Below, in pieces: positions 12,053 through 24,707 of a DNA stretch of 64,000 nt. The DNA lies in contig OX327702.1 in NCBI GenBank assembly GCA_946807835.1, forward strand, positions 4,960,001 through 5,024,000, given 5' to 3'. Under the pieces are notes generated by a model that was given only the letters and a program-made list of their open reading frames with translations, was not told the DNA's origin and searched no databases. The position numbers and the translations under genes were made by a program. This stretch comes from Ailanthus altissimus. Its lineage: Eukaryota > Streptophyta > Magnoliopsida > Sapindales > Simaroubaceae. The first letter of the stretch is position 1, and the number at the start of each line of letters is the position of its first letter.

Positions 12053-15000
12053 TCACAGTATAATAGAAGACTTTATTAATCCCATATGAGTCACATGCTC
12101 ACTAAAACCTTTGGGAACTAAGCCTTTGGTTAATGGGTTGGCAAACATAAGTTTTATAGGAATATGCTTAATGATAATAAATGATTGACCAACTTTCTCT
12201 CTTACAAACAAAAATTTAATATCAATATGCTTTGAGTATGAGAAAATCTTAGTGTTATGAGATAAAACAACTATTGCAAAATTATTACAATAGATCTTCA
12301 GCGACTTATATATGGATAACACAAAATTTAACCCTGAAAAAAAGTTCTAAGCCAAATAGCATGACATATAGCCTTATAACATGTTACATACTCAACCTCC
12401 ATGGTTGAAGAAGTTGTGAGTGTCTACTTGACACTTTTCCAAGAAACAGCTCCTCCATCCATTATAAAGACATAACCAGAAGTGAATTTCTTGTCATCTA
12501 GACATCCTGCATAATCAGCATCTGAATATCCAACTAAGTTAAGAATGTTGGATTATTGATATGTCAACATGAAATCTTTGGTGCCATATAAATATCTGAG
12601 CACATTCTTTACGGCTTTCAAGTGATTGATGCTAAGATCACTTAAGTATATCCTAAGTACATCTACAATATAAGTTATGTTAGGATGTGTACAAACTTGA
12701 GCATACATCAAACTATCCATAACTAATGCATATGAGACTGTCTGCATGTGAGTCATATCATTGTCACTATGTGGATACGAAGATCTTGATAAAATGTCAC
12801 CTTTCACAATAAAGGCTTTCCAAGAGCTCAAGATTGTATATTAATCCTGCTCAAAATACGTTCAATATAACTCTTTTGAGATAATCCAAGAACAACTCTA
12901 GATCTGTGATGAAGGATCTCAATCCCTAAAATATAATAGGCTTCTCTCAAATCATTCATATCAAAATGACAAGATAGCATGTGTTTTATCTCAAGTAAAA
13001 GATTAGTGTCATTGGCCGCAAGCAATATATCATCAACATAAAGGATCAAAAAAACATAATTGCATTCACTGATCCTTAGATATATACGCTGATTAGTAAC
13101 ATTCTCCTAAAAATCACAAAAGGTGACGATCTCATTAAACTTCAAATACCATTGGCTGGATGCCTGTTTAAGCCTATAAATGAACTTTTTAAGCTTGTAT
13201 GCTATGTATTCTTTGTCAGATTCAACAAATCCATTAGTTGCACCATATGTACGTCTTCAGAAAAACTTCCATTCAAGAAAGCTGCCTTGATGTCCATTTG
13301 ATGTATCTTTAAATTAAAATGAGTTACTAATGCCATAATAATTAGAAATAAGTCATTGGTAAAAATGAGCGAGAAGATTTCTTTATATTTAACACATTCT
13401 CTCTGACTAAAGCTATTGGCCACAAGTCTGGCTTTATAACTTTCTACTTAACCCTTAGTATTTCATTTGGTTTTGAACACCCATTTACAACTTATTGGTT
13501 TACTTCCATCGGGCAATTTAACTCAATTTCAAACATTATTATGACACATGGATGCCATCTTATCATGCATGGAATGTATCCAAGATAAGGATTCAAAACT
13601 ATTGATTTCTTCCTTAAATGTAATAGGATTCGACAACATGCTAATATCAAACTTATGTTCTTGCAAGTAGACCATATAATTATTAGAAATTGCAGGTTTC
13701 TTGATCCTGTTAGATCTCTTCAATGACATAACATTAATATTATCCTCTATAACCATGTCCTTGAATCATAATGAGACTTTAGCTAAGGAGGAACAATATC
13801 ATGATTAATATGTGGTGATCTCATTATAAGAGCCAAAGATAATTGGATAGGTAAAACTAAACGGTCTTCTCTAAAGGTAATATCGCGAGACTTTGAACTC
13901 TCACTATTATGACCATCCTCTAAATAAATGGCACGACCAGACTCAATGGTTTTAGTATTATGTGATGGATAATAGAACGTAGAACACTTTGAGCCTATGT
14001 AATAGCGAATAAAATGACCAATAACAGTTTTTAGATAAAGTTTCCTTAATTATGGATCATAAGGTCTTACTTTTGCTCTATAGCCTCAGACATGAAAATA
14101 ATGCAAGTTGGGTTTCTTGCCTAACCATAATTTATAAGGAGTTTTGGTCATAGATTTACTAGGTACTTGGTTAAGAATGTAGGCTGCAATCCTTAATGCT
14201 TTACCCTATAGAAAATTAAGTAAAATAGAGTTATTAAGTATACATCGCACCATATCCAGAAGGGTACGATTCATGCGTTCTGCAACCTCATTCTGTTTAG
14301 GAGTCCCAGGTATAGTATACTGAGCTATTATGCCACATTCCTGGAGAAATCTAGCAAAAGGTTCAGGATTACGCTCAATTTCATCATATCGCCCATAGTA
14401 CTCACAATCTCTATCAGATCTTACTGTGTTAATTTTTTTAATTTTCTGGAGCTTTACCATAGCCTTAAAAACTTTAAAGGCATTTAAGGAGTTATATTTT
14501 TTAGTAAGAATCTCAATATGACCATAACGAGAAAATTCATCTATAAAGGTGATAAAGAATCTATCATCTCTTATAGCAGCAGGAGTAAATGGCCCAAAGA
14601 TGTTAGTATGTATTAACTCTAAAACTTCTTGACTTCTACTAGCTCTATCTCTATTGGTTTTAATAGTAAGCTTTCCTTTCACATAATCAATACAGGTGCC
14701 AACATCAGAGAAGTCTAACTTTTAGAGAATATCATCTCTAATGAGCCTTTCCATCATTTGTCTCAAAATGTGGCTCAAATGCTTATATCACAACATAAAG
14801 GAATTCTCATTCATTCTCCCACATTTGGAGCTAACAACATTTATAACATGAGCATTGAAAGAAGATTGAGCAACATCATGAGATAAATAAATTATATACA
14901 AGCCATCACATAGAGTTTTAGAACCAACAAGTATGGAATCATAAAATAAATATACTTTTCTATCATCAAAATAAAAAGTATAGCCATACTTATCCAAAAA

Positions 15001-15123
15001 AAAATACAAATATCAAGTTTATCCTTAATAGAGGGAATATAAGTTGCATCAGATAAGTCAATAAAGTGGCTGGATTTCAAATGCAATTTGATAACTCCTA
15101 TGCGTTCAACATTGGCTTTCACT
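12053..15123 (-). pseudogene. Copia pol remnant: protease end, integrase, RT, RNase H
   Basis: Reading the - strand from right to left, a protease/GAG-pre-integrase part comes first (15122-14788, KLHLKSSHFIDLSDATYIPS). The integrase core follows (14682-14206), with FITFIDEFSRYGHIE and a later GTPKQNEVAERMNRTLLDM. The reverse transcriptase comes next (13756-12553), with ALVTHFNLKIHQMDIKAAFL and the catalytic YVDD box in ILYVDDILLAAND (near 13040). An RNase H end follows (12322-12053, ANPLTKGLVPKGFSEHV). Multiple stops and frame changes split it into short frames, so it is non-functional. Confidence 0.85.
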
Positions 15124-16812
15124 GATAGGACCCGACCCGAGACCCTCTACAGCAGATTCCAGCAGCCCTACCGGGCACCCCGACAGAAGTTTCTCAGAAT
15201 ATAACTTGGCAAGATGAGAAATGTTTGCGAGGCGAACCCCTTTTTAGTTTTTACTATTACTGAGAAAATCTTGTAATATACATGAAAATGACATCTTGAT
15301 TTTTCAAAAAAAATGGGCAGCGTTTCCCCTATTTTTCAAAAAATCCATATAAAACCTGCAAAGAAATTTTACTTCTATTTCAAACACTTCTCAATACTAC
15401 CAATTCGGACCTTCGGTTCTTTCCAAATCACATCCAACACAACTCAATTATTTTATTTGAATCACAAAATGAGCATACTCGTAAAAAGCAAAAACGATCA
15501 TCATAATCTCGAAATCTTTTCTTGTTGGTTCAAAACATACATACAAATATATATGCCTACAACTACTATGCATAAAGTAAAGAGTGCTATTTAGCACATT
15601 TACATGTACAAAAAAAAGATCTTCAAATTCGGCCCACTACTCGGCAATAGGAGAATCAGCAGCTTGCGTACTGATACCTGCACATGGGAAGAGGTGTTTA
15701 GAAAATATAAAACACAAAACGAGTGAGCTAAAGGAGCTTAGTGAGTGTAATTAAGATTTCAAATAAAATAACATTATGCATAGATAGTAAATTCTAAAGT
15801 ACATGCAGAAATCATGCTTCTAAAACTGATGTAAAGCTGTAAAACGATTTCTAATATCATATGTTAATGAAATCTTGCCGAGCAGGTTTTATCTACATCT
15901 TTGGAAAATAATATCCAGAATCTGTATAACATAATAACTGCTGTGTGCATATGAATACATAAATGCTATCGGTAAATCGAAAACTAGTAAAGTCCTCGCT
16001 CGGCTAGTTTCTTTCTAAACTGTACCAGTGGTAACCCAAAAACTCTATACTCACGCAGCAACTCAACTAGCACCACACACGTGAGTAGGTCACGGGGCAC
16101 CTCAACTAGCAGCACCCATAGTGACATCTCAAATCATCTTACTGGCTATGCAGTGGAATCCTACATCGCATACATATAGCGAGACAATACCCCGTACACA
16201 TAGGGTGACTCACATGACTCAACATCCCAACTTTTCAAAGTAGTGACACACCCTCAAGACCTGCCCATGTACACGGGATATACTGGCTGGGTCTAATAGA
16301 ATCATCACCACTACAATCTGAGGGTACCAATGGCCTTTAAAACGGATGCAAAAATTTTAAAACTGTTTCTCAAGTCGAACATGTAAAAGCATGTCTATGA
16401 ATATATATCAAGATCATAAATCATGTTTATGCATCGAAAGCTTATAAAACATACATATTCATTATGCAAAAACATAATAAACGAAAAACAAAAGAAATGG
16501 CAAATTTTCACTCACAACCGCTCCGCGCTAAATTTCGCTCCTGATTTCTGCTCCCGTTACCGCTCTCGGTTATCTTCACATATGCGCCATAAATGATATT
16601 TAGAACCAAATCAAATGTTAGAATATCATTTAACTACTAAACACCATAATCGGCACACAAAGCCCGGATGGATATTACTTTTCGATTTTTATTTACGGAG
16701 CCATTTAATCTAATCTAACTCACCATCCGGCGCCCTGAAAATTATTGAACGCCTTATAACTTGGTTGGACATAATTGCCCTTCACCTTTCCAAAATGGAC
16801 AATTATGTCCCA
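15124..16812 (-). mobile_element. Left part of a long gypsy-type (probably solo) LTR
   Basis: This starts TGATAGGACCCGACCCGAGA, directly abutting copia coding sequence. On the - strand the edge reads ...GGTCGGGTCCTATCA, like the 3' end of many plant gypsy LTRs. It has no reading frame of note. Together with 29129-30200 it forms a ~2.76-kb unit into which the Athila-like element inserted: the sequence ending TCCCA at 16812 continues at 29129. I found no primer site, gag or pol belonging to it, so a solo LTR is the simplest reading. The outer target duplication is unresolved. Confidence 0.5.
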
Positions 16813-18368
16813 TGATGAACACATGAAAATGCATGTTGTTAAAAGATTCAATCACCATTTAATGTCACCAATTTTAGTATTTTCTGTATTTTTAGCTTGA
16901 AATAAAGTGTTCTCCTTAAATTGTGATTAATGAATGTTATTTGGACAGGTTTAGGTAAATTGGACATAACTCTCAATGTAGAAATCGAAATGAAGAAATT
17001 CTTGAACCTGGTGCAACATGACTCAATCTTACACAAATTTGAAGAATAGTGGAAAAGCCAAATCCAACATGTTATGGGCCAAAAATTGAGATACAACAGA
17101 ATCGGACTACAACTCTTACCCAGCTTGACCCAACTCACGTATTTGGACCGTATCTCCCAAAATACGTACTCAATTGGTATAATTCTTGAAGATGTGAATT
17201 TCTGACTTAACTATAAACAACTCATATGTTTATGGTAAAGTCCAAATCAGCCGTTATCATGGACCAAATCGCATTGCAAGTGGGTAAAATGGTTGTTGGC
17301 CGAATTCTGGTGTATCTTTGGAATTTTGCTCATATCTCATTGGATACTCATCCAATTTGCATGAAATCAGTGCCTATGGAAAGAAGAGTCAAAATTCTAC
17401 AACTTTCATGTCGGCCGCAGAAGCTGAATTGATCATTTACATTATCAAAAACATGCTGCAAGTGGATACACGAGTTATTAACTTAAAATTATTGAAGATT
17501 GATGTCATCCATGACATATGTCCATTCATTGCCTATATAAGGAGACCCTTAGGACGTTTTTAAAAGAAAAATTTCTCTCTTCTTTTATTCTCATTAACAT
17601 GTATTGTAATTTAGGCTAGAGTTCCTAGTAAGGCTAAGAGATGAACTTTTATGTGTAGTAAATCTACTTCCATGCTTTGATTCGGTGTCAAGAGCTATAA
17701 ATGTTGTAAGTTTGGTTTTGATTAAACTCTTATCTATTTTATTTTCTATAATCCAGAGGTTATAATTCTCATGTCTCATATATGTTCAGTCATGCTTTTC
17801 TTATGTGATTCATGTTGATTTATAATTGTTACTGGTTATATTGTTTTATATGTTAATCTTTTACTGCAGTATTGTCAATTTGATATATTATCGATCTTGG
17901 ATAACATGTAAGGGCAATAAATGTTTGATATTCAAGTTAATCTTTTACTGCAATATTGTCAAAATGATATATTGTCGATCTTAGATAACTTGTATAAATA
18001 ACATGATGTGTGTTAATGCTTGCAAAGAGTTTAACTAAATCAAATACATGTGTTATCAAATGTGCTATATATTACATACCTTCCGATTGATTGTTTGGGA
18101 TGTGAAACTTTCAATTGAGTTATAAATATCGAATCAAAGTATAGAGTAGATTTATAAAGCATAATTGTGATTCTCAAAGCCTTGCTTAAATCATCATAAG
18201 ACATTTTTCTTAATTCATAGACAATTCTATCTCATCCGTTTAAATCAATTAACCCTTTGCTACTGCTTTAATATTTTACTTCACTAACCTATTTTGCCAA
18301 GAGCTTCCTCGTGGGATCGACACCTCAATCTATACTGCGATAGCCGCGTTATATTTTGAGCGTAAACA
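16813..18368 (+). repeat. 5' LTR of the Athila-like element
   Basis: 1556 bp, TG...CA ends. A TATA box (TATATAA, 17534-17540) lies about 830 bp before the LTR end. There is an internal 84-bp-period duplication starting at 17852 and 17936 (GTTAATCTTTTACTGCA...). Short open frames in it also occur in the 3' LTR and are not genes. Confidence 0.95.
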
Positions 18369-18374
18369 AAAATT

Positions 18375-18392
18375 TGGCGCCGTTGCCGGGGA
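18375..18392 (+). promoter_or_regulatory. Primer binding site, tRNA-Asp type
   Basis: TGGCGCCGTTGCCGGGGA lies six bases after the 5' LTR. It is complementary to the 3' end of plant cytosolic tRNA-Asp(GUC), including the CCA tail. This primer use is described for Athila/Tat-group gypsy elements. Confidence 0.9.
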
Positions 18393-18510
18393 AGCACACT
18401 AAGCGAAAGTCGGTTGCGATTATAAATACTAAAGTGGTAACTTTGTATATTTTCTTTTCTTTGTAAACTCTTAGTTTTATTTCCTTTGTTGTAATTTATT
18501 TATTATTCAT

Positions 18511-18959
18511 GGTTGGTTATACCACCTAATTTATTTTGTTTTCTTTAGTTAATTTGTTATATTTTATATTATCTTAATGGCTGGTTTTACCGCCTAATTA
18601 GTTTATTTTCTTTTATCTATTTATCGCACTTTATTTTCTTTAGTTTATTTATTGCACTTTTTTTTTTGGCTGGTTTTACCGCCTAACTTAGTTTCTTTAT
18701 TTTTTATTGTACTTTATTTATTTATTGCACTTTTTTTTTATTGTACTTTATTTTCATTTTCTTTTACGTATTTATTGCACTTTATTTACTTTAGTTAACA
18801 TGTTGTATTTTCTTTTTATGGCCGGTTCTACCGCCTAACCTTTTATTTATTTACTTATTGTATTTTCTTTTTATTATTTATTTATTGCACTTTTTTTTTC
18901 GTACTTTATAGTCTTTTGTTTAGTTATTGTATTTATATTTTATGGTTGGTCTTACCACC
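18511..18959 (+). repeat. Five-copy micro-uORF / hairpin repeat in the gypsy leader
   Basis: A 16-nt element occurs at 18511, 18579, 18668, 18820 and 18944, always followed by TAA. Four copies are preceded so as to form ATG-GYY-GGT-NNN-ACC-RCC-TAA; the third begins TTG. The encoded peptides are MVGYTT, MAGFTA, (L)AGFTA, MAGSTA and MVGLTT. The same bases form a small stem, GGY-bulge-GGT-loop(3)-ACC-RCC. Its third pair is T-A in copies 1 and 5 and C-G in copies 2-4, a compensating change. Loop and bulge bases vary freely. The spacer is T-rich with TTTATTGCACTTT words. No other coding is seen between the primer site and gag. Confidence 0.85.
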
Positions 18960-19047
18960 TAACTTATTTCTATTTCTTGTTGTGTTTATTCCACTTCTTA
19001 ATTTTCCTTAAGCATTTCTTTCCTTAAAAAAAAAAAAATTAGGATGT

Positions 19048-20355
19048 ATGCATCGACCTAGAGACAAACGAGGAAGATTTGTGAGAGAACTAGAACTAGA
19101 ACTAGAACCACTCCCACAATTTGTAAGTGAAGAGAATTCACCTTCTAGTTCATCTTGTAATTCTAACACAATGAGCCAACACGAAGAAAACCCCGTTAGA
19201 ACTCTAAAAGATTACTTGCATCCTACTCGCACAGCCACACCATCATGCATTATATTTCCACCTAACATACCACATTCGGATTTTAAACCTGGAATGATAC
19301 AACTTCTTCCCACTTTTCATGGTCTAGATAGTGAAAATCCTTATGTACATGTTAGGGAATTTGAAGAAGTAATTGCCACCTTCCATAGCCAACCTGAAGC
19401 CATAGACACTGTTAGGCTTAAATTTTTCCCTTTTTCTTTGAAAGACAAAGCAAAGAGTTGGCTATACTCTTTGAGGCCGAGGTCTATAGGAACTTGGGCA
19501 GAAATGACCCAAGCATTTTTCAATAAATACTTCCCACAACACAAAACTAATGGCCTGAAAAGACAAATTTCTTCATTCTCCCAAAAAGACAGTGAAACCT
19601 TATATCAAGCATGGGAAAGGTTTAAAGAGTTGCTAAATCTGTGCCCTCACCATGGGTATGAAAATTGGCGCTTGGTTAGTTATTTCTATGAGGGACTCAC
19701 AATTAGAGAGCGCCAATTTGTTGAGATGATGTGTAATGGGGAGTTCCTTCACAAAGATTCTGAGGAAGCTATAGAATTTCTTAATGACTTAGCCGAAAAA
19801 GCCCATACATGGACTGGACCTAGCATTGCTGAAAGCACAAATAGGTCACGACCCAATGGAGTTTTCCATCTTAGGGAAGAGGATAACCTCAAAGCCCAAT
19901 TAGAGGTCTTAACTAGGGAGTTAGAGGCCTTGAAATCCAAAGATAGAAGGGTCACCCACACGGTTGCTAGAGTTGAGTCACACGATGTCTGTTTTGTCTG
20001 TGGAGGAGCGGAACACTTAGCTCAGGATTGCCCCACGTATAGTGAGATGAGAGGGATATATGAGGAACAATGTAATGCCCTAGGGATGTACAAGAAGCCT
20101 TATTCACCCTACTCTGAAACATATAATCCTAGCTGGAGAAACCACCCAAATTTCAGTTGGAAATCTGACCAACAAGCCAACAACCAATGGAAACAAGAAC
20201 AACAAGCACCCAAGTCTTATGTTGCACCTCAATATAATGCACGACCAACTAGGAATTCTTTAGAGGATACATTACAAGCATTTATGGAGGCACAAAGTAA
20301 GACTAATCAAAAATTTGAAACAATTCTTGCACAGGTGGTGGACGAAAATAAATAA
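19048..20355 (+). CDS. gag: Gag polyprotein of the Athila-like element
   Basis: 435 residues from ATG 19048. An ATG four bases upstream is in another frame. The N-terminus is basic, then acidic and serine-rich. A retrotransposon-gag domain occupies about residues 90-235 (LLPTFHGLDSENPYVHVREF, WLYSLRPRSIGTWAEMTQAF). A probable coiled coil (about 278-300) and one CCHC zinc knuckle, CFVCGGAEHLAQDC (about 315-328), follow. The C-terminus is Gln/Asn-rich. Gag would form the cytoplasmic particle and bind element RNA. The frame ends at a single TAA (20353-20355), and pol continues in the same frame. Confidence 0.95.
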   Translation: MHRPRDKRGRFVRELELELEPLPQFVSEENSPSSSSCNSNTMSQHEENPVRTLKDYLHPTRTATPSCIIFPPNIPHSDFKPGMIQLLPTFHGLDSENPYVHVREFEEVIATFHSQPEAIDTVRLKFFPFSLKDKAKSWLYSLRPRSIGTWAEMTQAFFNKYFPQHKTNGLKRQISSFSQKDSETLYQAWERFKELLNLCPHHGYENWRLVSYFYEGLTIRERQFVEMMCNGEFLHKDSEEAIEFLNDLAEKAHTWTGPSIAESTNRSRPNGVFHLREEDNLKAQLEVLTRELEALKSKDRRVTHTVARVESHDVCFVCGGAEHLAQDCPTYSEMRGIYEEQCNALGMYKKPYSPYSETYNPSWRNHPNFSWKSDQQANNQWKQEQQAPKSYVAPQYNARPTRNSLEDTLQAFMEAQSKTNQKFETILAQVVDENK

Positions 20356-23300
20356 ATCAAGAGTCAAATCACAAAATTGACCAGTGCCTTAACTGTACAA
20401 GAGCGAGGTAAGTTTCCATCTCAACCTCAATCCAATCCAAAAGGACAATTCATGGCACAAGCTTCTACTTCTGATGTTCAAAATCTCAAAGAAGTCAATG
20501 CCATTACTACTCGAAGTGGTAAGATTGTAAGTGAGCCTACTCCTGAAATTAACACATCTACGAGTAGTAAAGATGCCCCCCTTGAAAAAGAGGCCACAAT
20601 GGAAAAAGAGCCTGAAAGTAAGTTTTCAATCCCAGTGCCTTTTCCTCAAGCTCTTCGATCGGTTGGGAAAAATTCAGAAATTCAAGGTGAGATTTTGGAA
20701 CATTTGAAACAAGTTAAAATTAATCTTCCCTTGTTACATTTGATTAAGCAGGTTCCAACTTATGCCAAAGTCATCAAGGATTTATGCACTATCAAAAGAA
20801 AACACCATGTGAAGAAAACTGCATTTTTGGCAGAACAGGTAAGTGCAGTGATTGAACAAAAGACACCACCCAAGTATAAAGACCCAGGATGTCCCACAAT
20901 CTCCTGCCAAATTGGGACACATGAGTTTGGTCAAGCTTTATTGGACTTAGGAGCAAGTGTAAATTTAATGCCTTATTCTATTTACTTGCAGTTGGGACTT
21001 GGTAAGATTAAACCAACATCTGTAGTCCTACAATTAGCTGACCGATCAATCAAGAAACCACGGGAAATAGTAGAAGATGTTTTGTTGCAAATTGACAAAT
21101 TTTACTATCCTGTTGATTTTCTTGTTTTAGATACTCATTCTGTTGTTAACATGGAGTCAAAAATCCCTCTTATTTTAGGGAGACCTTTTCTAGCCACTGC
21201 TAACGCTCTTATTAACTGCAGAAATGGTCTAATGAAATTATCTTTTGGGAATATGACTCTTGAGGTGAACATTTTCAACATTGGCAAACAACCACGAGAA
21301 GAAGACGAGTGCTATCATTCATATATAATAGACACACTTGTAGCGGAGGAAGCTTATAAAAATCATGGCTATGATTCTTCGAAAAACCTTCTCAATTTTG
21401 ATTTTGAAGAATTGTATTATCCTGATGTAACAACTGATGTGTTTAGTATTTTTGACTCACAGGATAAACGGACTCGATTTTGGCAGCCACACTTTGAAGA
21501 GTTGCCACGAGAGAGGGAGAAACCGAAACCATCAAACCTCGAGACACCACAAGTTGAGCTTTCTCCACTGCCCAAAGGTTTGAAACACGCATTCTTGGGA
21601 CCAGGTGATACCTTTCCTATCATCATTTCTTCTGAACTTAGTGCTGAACAAGAGAAAAAATTGATAAAATTGTTAAAAGAACATAAGTCTGCATTAGGTT
21701 GGACCATAGCTGATATTAAAGGTATTTCTCCATTGATATGCTCCCATAGAATTCATTTAGAGGAAGGTTCCCAACCTCGTAGAGACCCACAAAGAAGACT
21801 TAACCCAACAATGAAAGAAGTAGTGAAGAAAGAGGTCTTGAAACTATTAGATGCGGGTATAATCTACCCAATTTCTGATAGTCAATGGGTAAGTCCAACT
21901 CAAGTAGTTCCGAAGAAATCTGGGGTTACTGTTGTTGAAAATGAGAATGGGATACCTGTTCCAACTAGGGTAGTAAGTGGTTGGAGAATGTGTATTGATT
22001 ATAGAAAGTTAAACACAGCCACTAGGAAAGACTATTTTCCATTGCCTTTTATCGACCAAATTTTAGAACGTGTAGCTGGACATCCTTTTTATTGCTTTCT
22101 TGATGGGTATTCAGGGTATTACCAGATTGAGATAGCTATAGAAGATCAAGAAAAAACTACTTTTACATGCCCTTTTGGTACTTATGCTTTTCGTAGAATG
22201 CCATTTGGATTATGTAATGCACCAGCTACTTTCCAGTGTTGCATGTTGAGTATTTTCTCTGATATGGTTGAAAAATGCAAGGAAGTTTTTATGGATGATT
22301 TGACTGTTTTTTGTAATTCTTTTGATTTATGCCTACTTAACTTGAAATCTGTTTTGAGTAGGTGTGAAGAAAAAGGACTTGTGCTAAATTGGGAGAAATG
22401 TCATTTCATGGTATCTTCAGGAATCGTTTTAGGGCACATTGTATCTGAAAGAGGGATAGAGGTTGACAAGGCAAAAATTGAATTAATCTCTAAATTACCT
22501 ACACCTAAAACGGTAAAAGATGTCCGATCCTTTCTTGGACACGCTGGCTTTTACAGAAGGTTTATACAAAATTTTTCTGCCATATCTAGACCATTGTGTA
22601 ACCTTTTGCTAAAAGATGCAGAATTTACATGGACACAAGAGTGTGAGGAGGCATTCCGAACACTAATTGCCAAACTCACCACCGCTCCTATCATGCAATC
22701 ACCGGATTGGAACCTCCCATTTGAAATTATGTGTGATGCAAGTAATTATGCTGTAGGAGCAGTTCTTGGGCAACGGAGGGAGGGAAAACCCTTTGTTGTT
22801 TATTATGCTAGTAGGACTTTGAATGATGCTCAAATGAATTACACTACTACTGAAAAAGAACTACTAGCTGTTGTTTTTTCCTTAGATAAATTTCGTTCTT
22901 ATTTGATTGGTTCACCTATTGTTATTTTTACTGACCATGCAGCCCTTAAGTACCTTCTTTCTAAGAAGGATGCTAAAGCCCGTTTAATTAGGTGGATTCT
23001 TCTTTTACAGGAATTTGATATAACCATCAAAGATAAGAAAGGCGTTGAAAATGTTGTTGCTGATCATCTATCCCGCCTTGAGTTCACTGACTCTACTGAT
23101 TTGCCACCCATTCGAGACGATTTTCCAGATGAACATCTTTTTGCTATAAGCCAAATACCTTGGTATGCACATATCATAAATTATTTGGTTTGTGGTGAAC
23201 TTCCATCTGACTGGAGTGCACAAGATAAGCGTAAGTTCTTGGTGGAGGTACGTAACTTTTATTGGGATGATCCATATCTTTTCAAATACTGTCCTGACCA

Positions 23301-24459
23301 AATAATGAGACGTTGCATTCCTGAAAGTGAAGTTTCTAGTGTCTTAAATTTTTGCCATAGTGCTGCTTGCGGTGGCCATTTTTCTATGAAGAAGACAGCT
23401 GTGAAAATTTTACAGTGTGGTCTTTATTGGCCCACTTTGTTCAAAGACACTAATAATTTTTGTCGTTCCTGTGAAAGATGTCAAAAGTTAGGTGCTTTAT
23501 CTCGAAGAAATATGATGCCTCTTAACCCTATTCTTGTTATCGAGATATTTGACTGTTGGGGTATTGATTTTATGGGTCCATTTCCTTCATCTTTTGGCTA
23601 TCTTTACATCCTTTTAGCTGTTGACTATGTATCAAAATGGGTGGAGGCTATAGCTTGTCGTACTAATGATAATACAACTGTGGTAAAATTCTTAAAAGAA
23701 AATGTGTTATCTAGGTACGGTACGCCACGTGTCATCATTAGTGACCAAGGAACACATTTTTGTAATCATTCTTTTGAAGCTTTGATGCTCAGGTATGGTG
23801 TTCTTCACAAAGTTTCCACTGCATACCATCCACAGACAAATGGACAAGCCGAGCTAGCAAATAGAGAGGTTAAACAGATTTTGGAAAAGACGGTTAACCC
23901 GAATCGCAAAGATTGGTCCCTACGCCTTTCTGATGCATTATGGGCATATCGTACTGCATACAAAACCATCTTAGGAATGTCCCCATACCGGCTTGTTTAT
24001 GGGAAAGCTTGTCATTTACCTGTTGAGCTAGAACATAAAGCTTATTGGGCTGTCAAAGCCCTTAACTTTGATTTGAATGCTGCAGGTCTCCAGAGAAAGT
24101 TACAATTGTCAGAAATAGAAGAGCTACGAAATGACGCATATGACAACTCCAAAATTTACAAAGCTAAAATGAAAGTAGCTCATGATAAACAGATCTCAAG
24201 GAAACACTTTGAGCCAAATCAACGGGTCTATCTTTATGATTCTCGATTGCATTTACACCCTGGAAAGTTGAGATCTCGATGGACTGGTCCATTTATGGTA
24301 AGACATGTTTTTCCTAATGGTGCTGTTGAAATAGAAGACCCCACTGATGGACGGACTTTCAAAGTGAATGGACAGCGGCTAAAAAGCTACGTGGAAAAGG
24401 TAAACGGCTCTATGTACCTAGGCGAGATCCCTCTTGTGGATCCTGTCTATCGTGATTGA
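20356..24459 (+). CDS. pol: Pol polyprotein: protease, RT, RNase H, integrase
   Basis: The frame is open for 1367 codons and is in the same frame as gag, directly after the gag stop. Its own first ATG is only at about 20451, so the start is uncertain. An aspartic protease motif [14 protein letters not shown] lies near residue 195 (counted from 20356). Reverse transcriptase spans about 540-720, with [20 protein letters not shown] and catalytic FMDD in VFMDDLTVF. RNase H starts near 790 ([17 protein letters not shown]). The integrase has an HHCC-type zinc region (near 1005-1045), the core [19 protein letters not shown] and [16 protein letters not shown] with the DDE residues, and a C-terminal GPF-type segment ([14 protein letters not shown]). 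No internal stops are present. It would copy and integrate the element. Confidence 0.95.
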   Translation: MKSQITKLTSALTVQERGKFPSQPQSNPKGQFMAQASTSDVQNLKEVNAITTRSGKIVSEPTPEINTSTSSKDAPLEKEATMEKEPESKFSIPVPFPQALRSVGKNSEIQGEILEHLKQVKINLPLLHLIKQVPTYAKVIKDLCTIKRKHHVKKTAFLAEQVSAVIEQKTPPKYKDPGCPTISCQIGTHEFGQALLDLGASVNLMPYSIYLQLGLGKIKPTSVVLQLADRSIKKPREIVEDVLLQIDKFYYPVDFLVLDTHSVVNMESKIPLILGRPFLATANALINCRNGLMKLSFGNMTLEVNIFNIGKQPREEDECYHSYIIDTLVAEEAYKNHGYDSSKNLLNFDFEELYYPDVTTDVFSIFDSQDKRTRFWQPHFEELPREREKPKPSNLETPQVELSPLPKGLKHAFLGPGDTFPIIISSELSAEQEKKLIKLLKEHKSALGWTIADIKGISPLICSHRIHLEEGSQPRRDPQRRLNPTMKEVVKKEVLKLLDAGIIYPISDSQWVSPTQVVPKKSGVTVVENENGIPVPTRVVSGWRMCIDYRKLNTATRKDYFPLPFIDQILERVAGHPFYCFLDGYSGYYQIEIAIEDQEKTTFTCPFGTYAFRRMPFGLCNAPATFQCCMLSIFSDMVEKCKEVFMDDLTVFCNSFDLCLLNLKSVLSRCEEKGLVLNWEKCHFMVSSGIVLGHIVSERGIEVDKAKIELISKLPTPKTVKDVRSFLGHAGFYRRFIQNFSAISRPLCNLLLKDAEFTWTQECEEAFRTLIAKLTTAPIMQSPDWNLPFEIMCDASNYAVGAVLGQRREGKPFVVYYASRTLNDAQMNYTTTEKELLAVVFSLDKFRSYLIGSPIVIFTDHAALKYLLSKKDAKARLIRWILLLQEFDITIKDKKGVENVVADHLSRLEFTDSTDLPPIRDDFPDEHLFAISQIPWYAHIINYLVCGELPSDWSAQDKRKFLVEVRNFYWDDPYLFKYCPDQIMRRCIPESEVSSVLNFCHSAACGGHFSMKKTAVKILQCGLYWPTLFKDTNNFCRSCERCQKLGALSRRNMMPLNPILVIEIFDCWGIDFMGPFPSSFGYLYILLAVDYVSKWVEAIACRTNDNTTVVKFLKENVLSRYGTPRVIISDQGTHFCNHSFEALMLRYGVLHKVSTAYHPQTNGQAELANREVKQILEKTVNPNRKDWSLRLSDALWAYRTAYKTILGMSPYRLVYGKACHLPVELEHKAYWAVKALNFDLNAAGLQRKLQLSEIEELRNDAYDNSKIYKAKMKVAHDKQISRKHFEPNQRVYLYDSRLHLHPGKLRSRWTGPFMVRHVFPNGAVEIEDPTDGRTFKVNGQRLKSYVEKVNGSMYLGEIPLVDPVYRD

Positions 24460-24707
24460 TCAGGTTCAATCTATCTGTACCATATTTTATATTTTGTCTA
24501 TATTTTATCTTTTGACTTTCTATTTTTGCTTTTATTTTCTTGCACATTTTATTTTACTTTATTTTCTTCTTTTTATTTTTTCTTCAGTGTGATTTTATTT
24601 CCCGGTCAAGTGGCGGATACGGTACTCCGTGACTATTAAAGTCAGTTTCTCAGTTCCCTAAAAACTGTCCCTCAAACTGTGCATTCATCTCTTTTCTTTC
24701 TTTCAAA

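Noticed and set aside
16848..17779. Short open frames of 61-96 codons on both strands inside the Athila-like LTR
   Set aside because: They recur identically at 27603-28534 in the other LTR, have no family signature and fall in noncoding LTR sequence.
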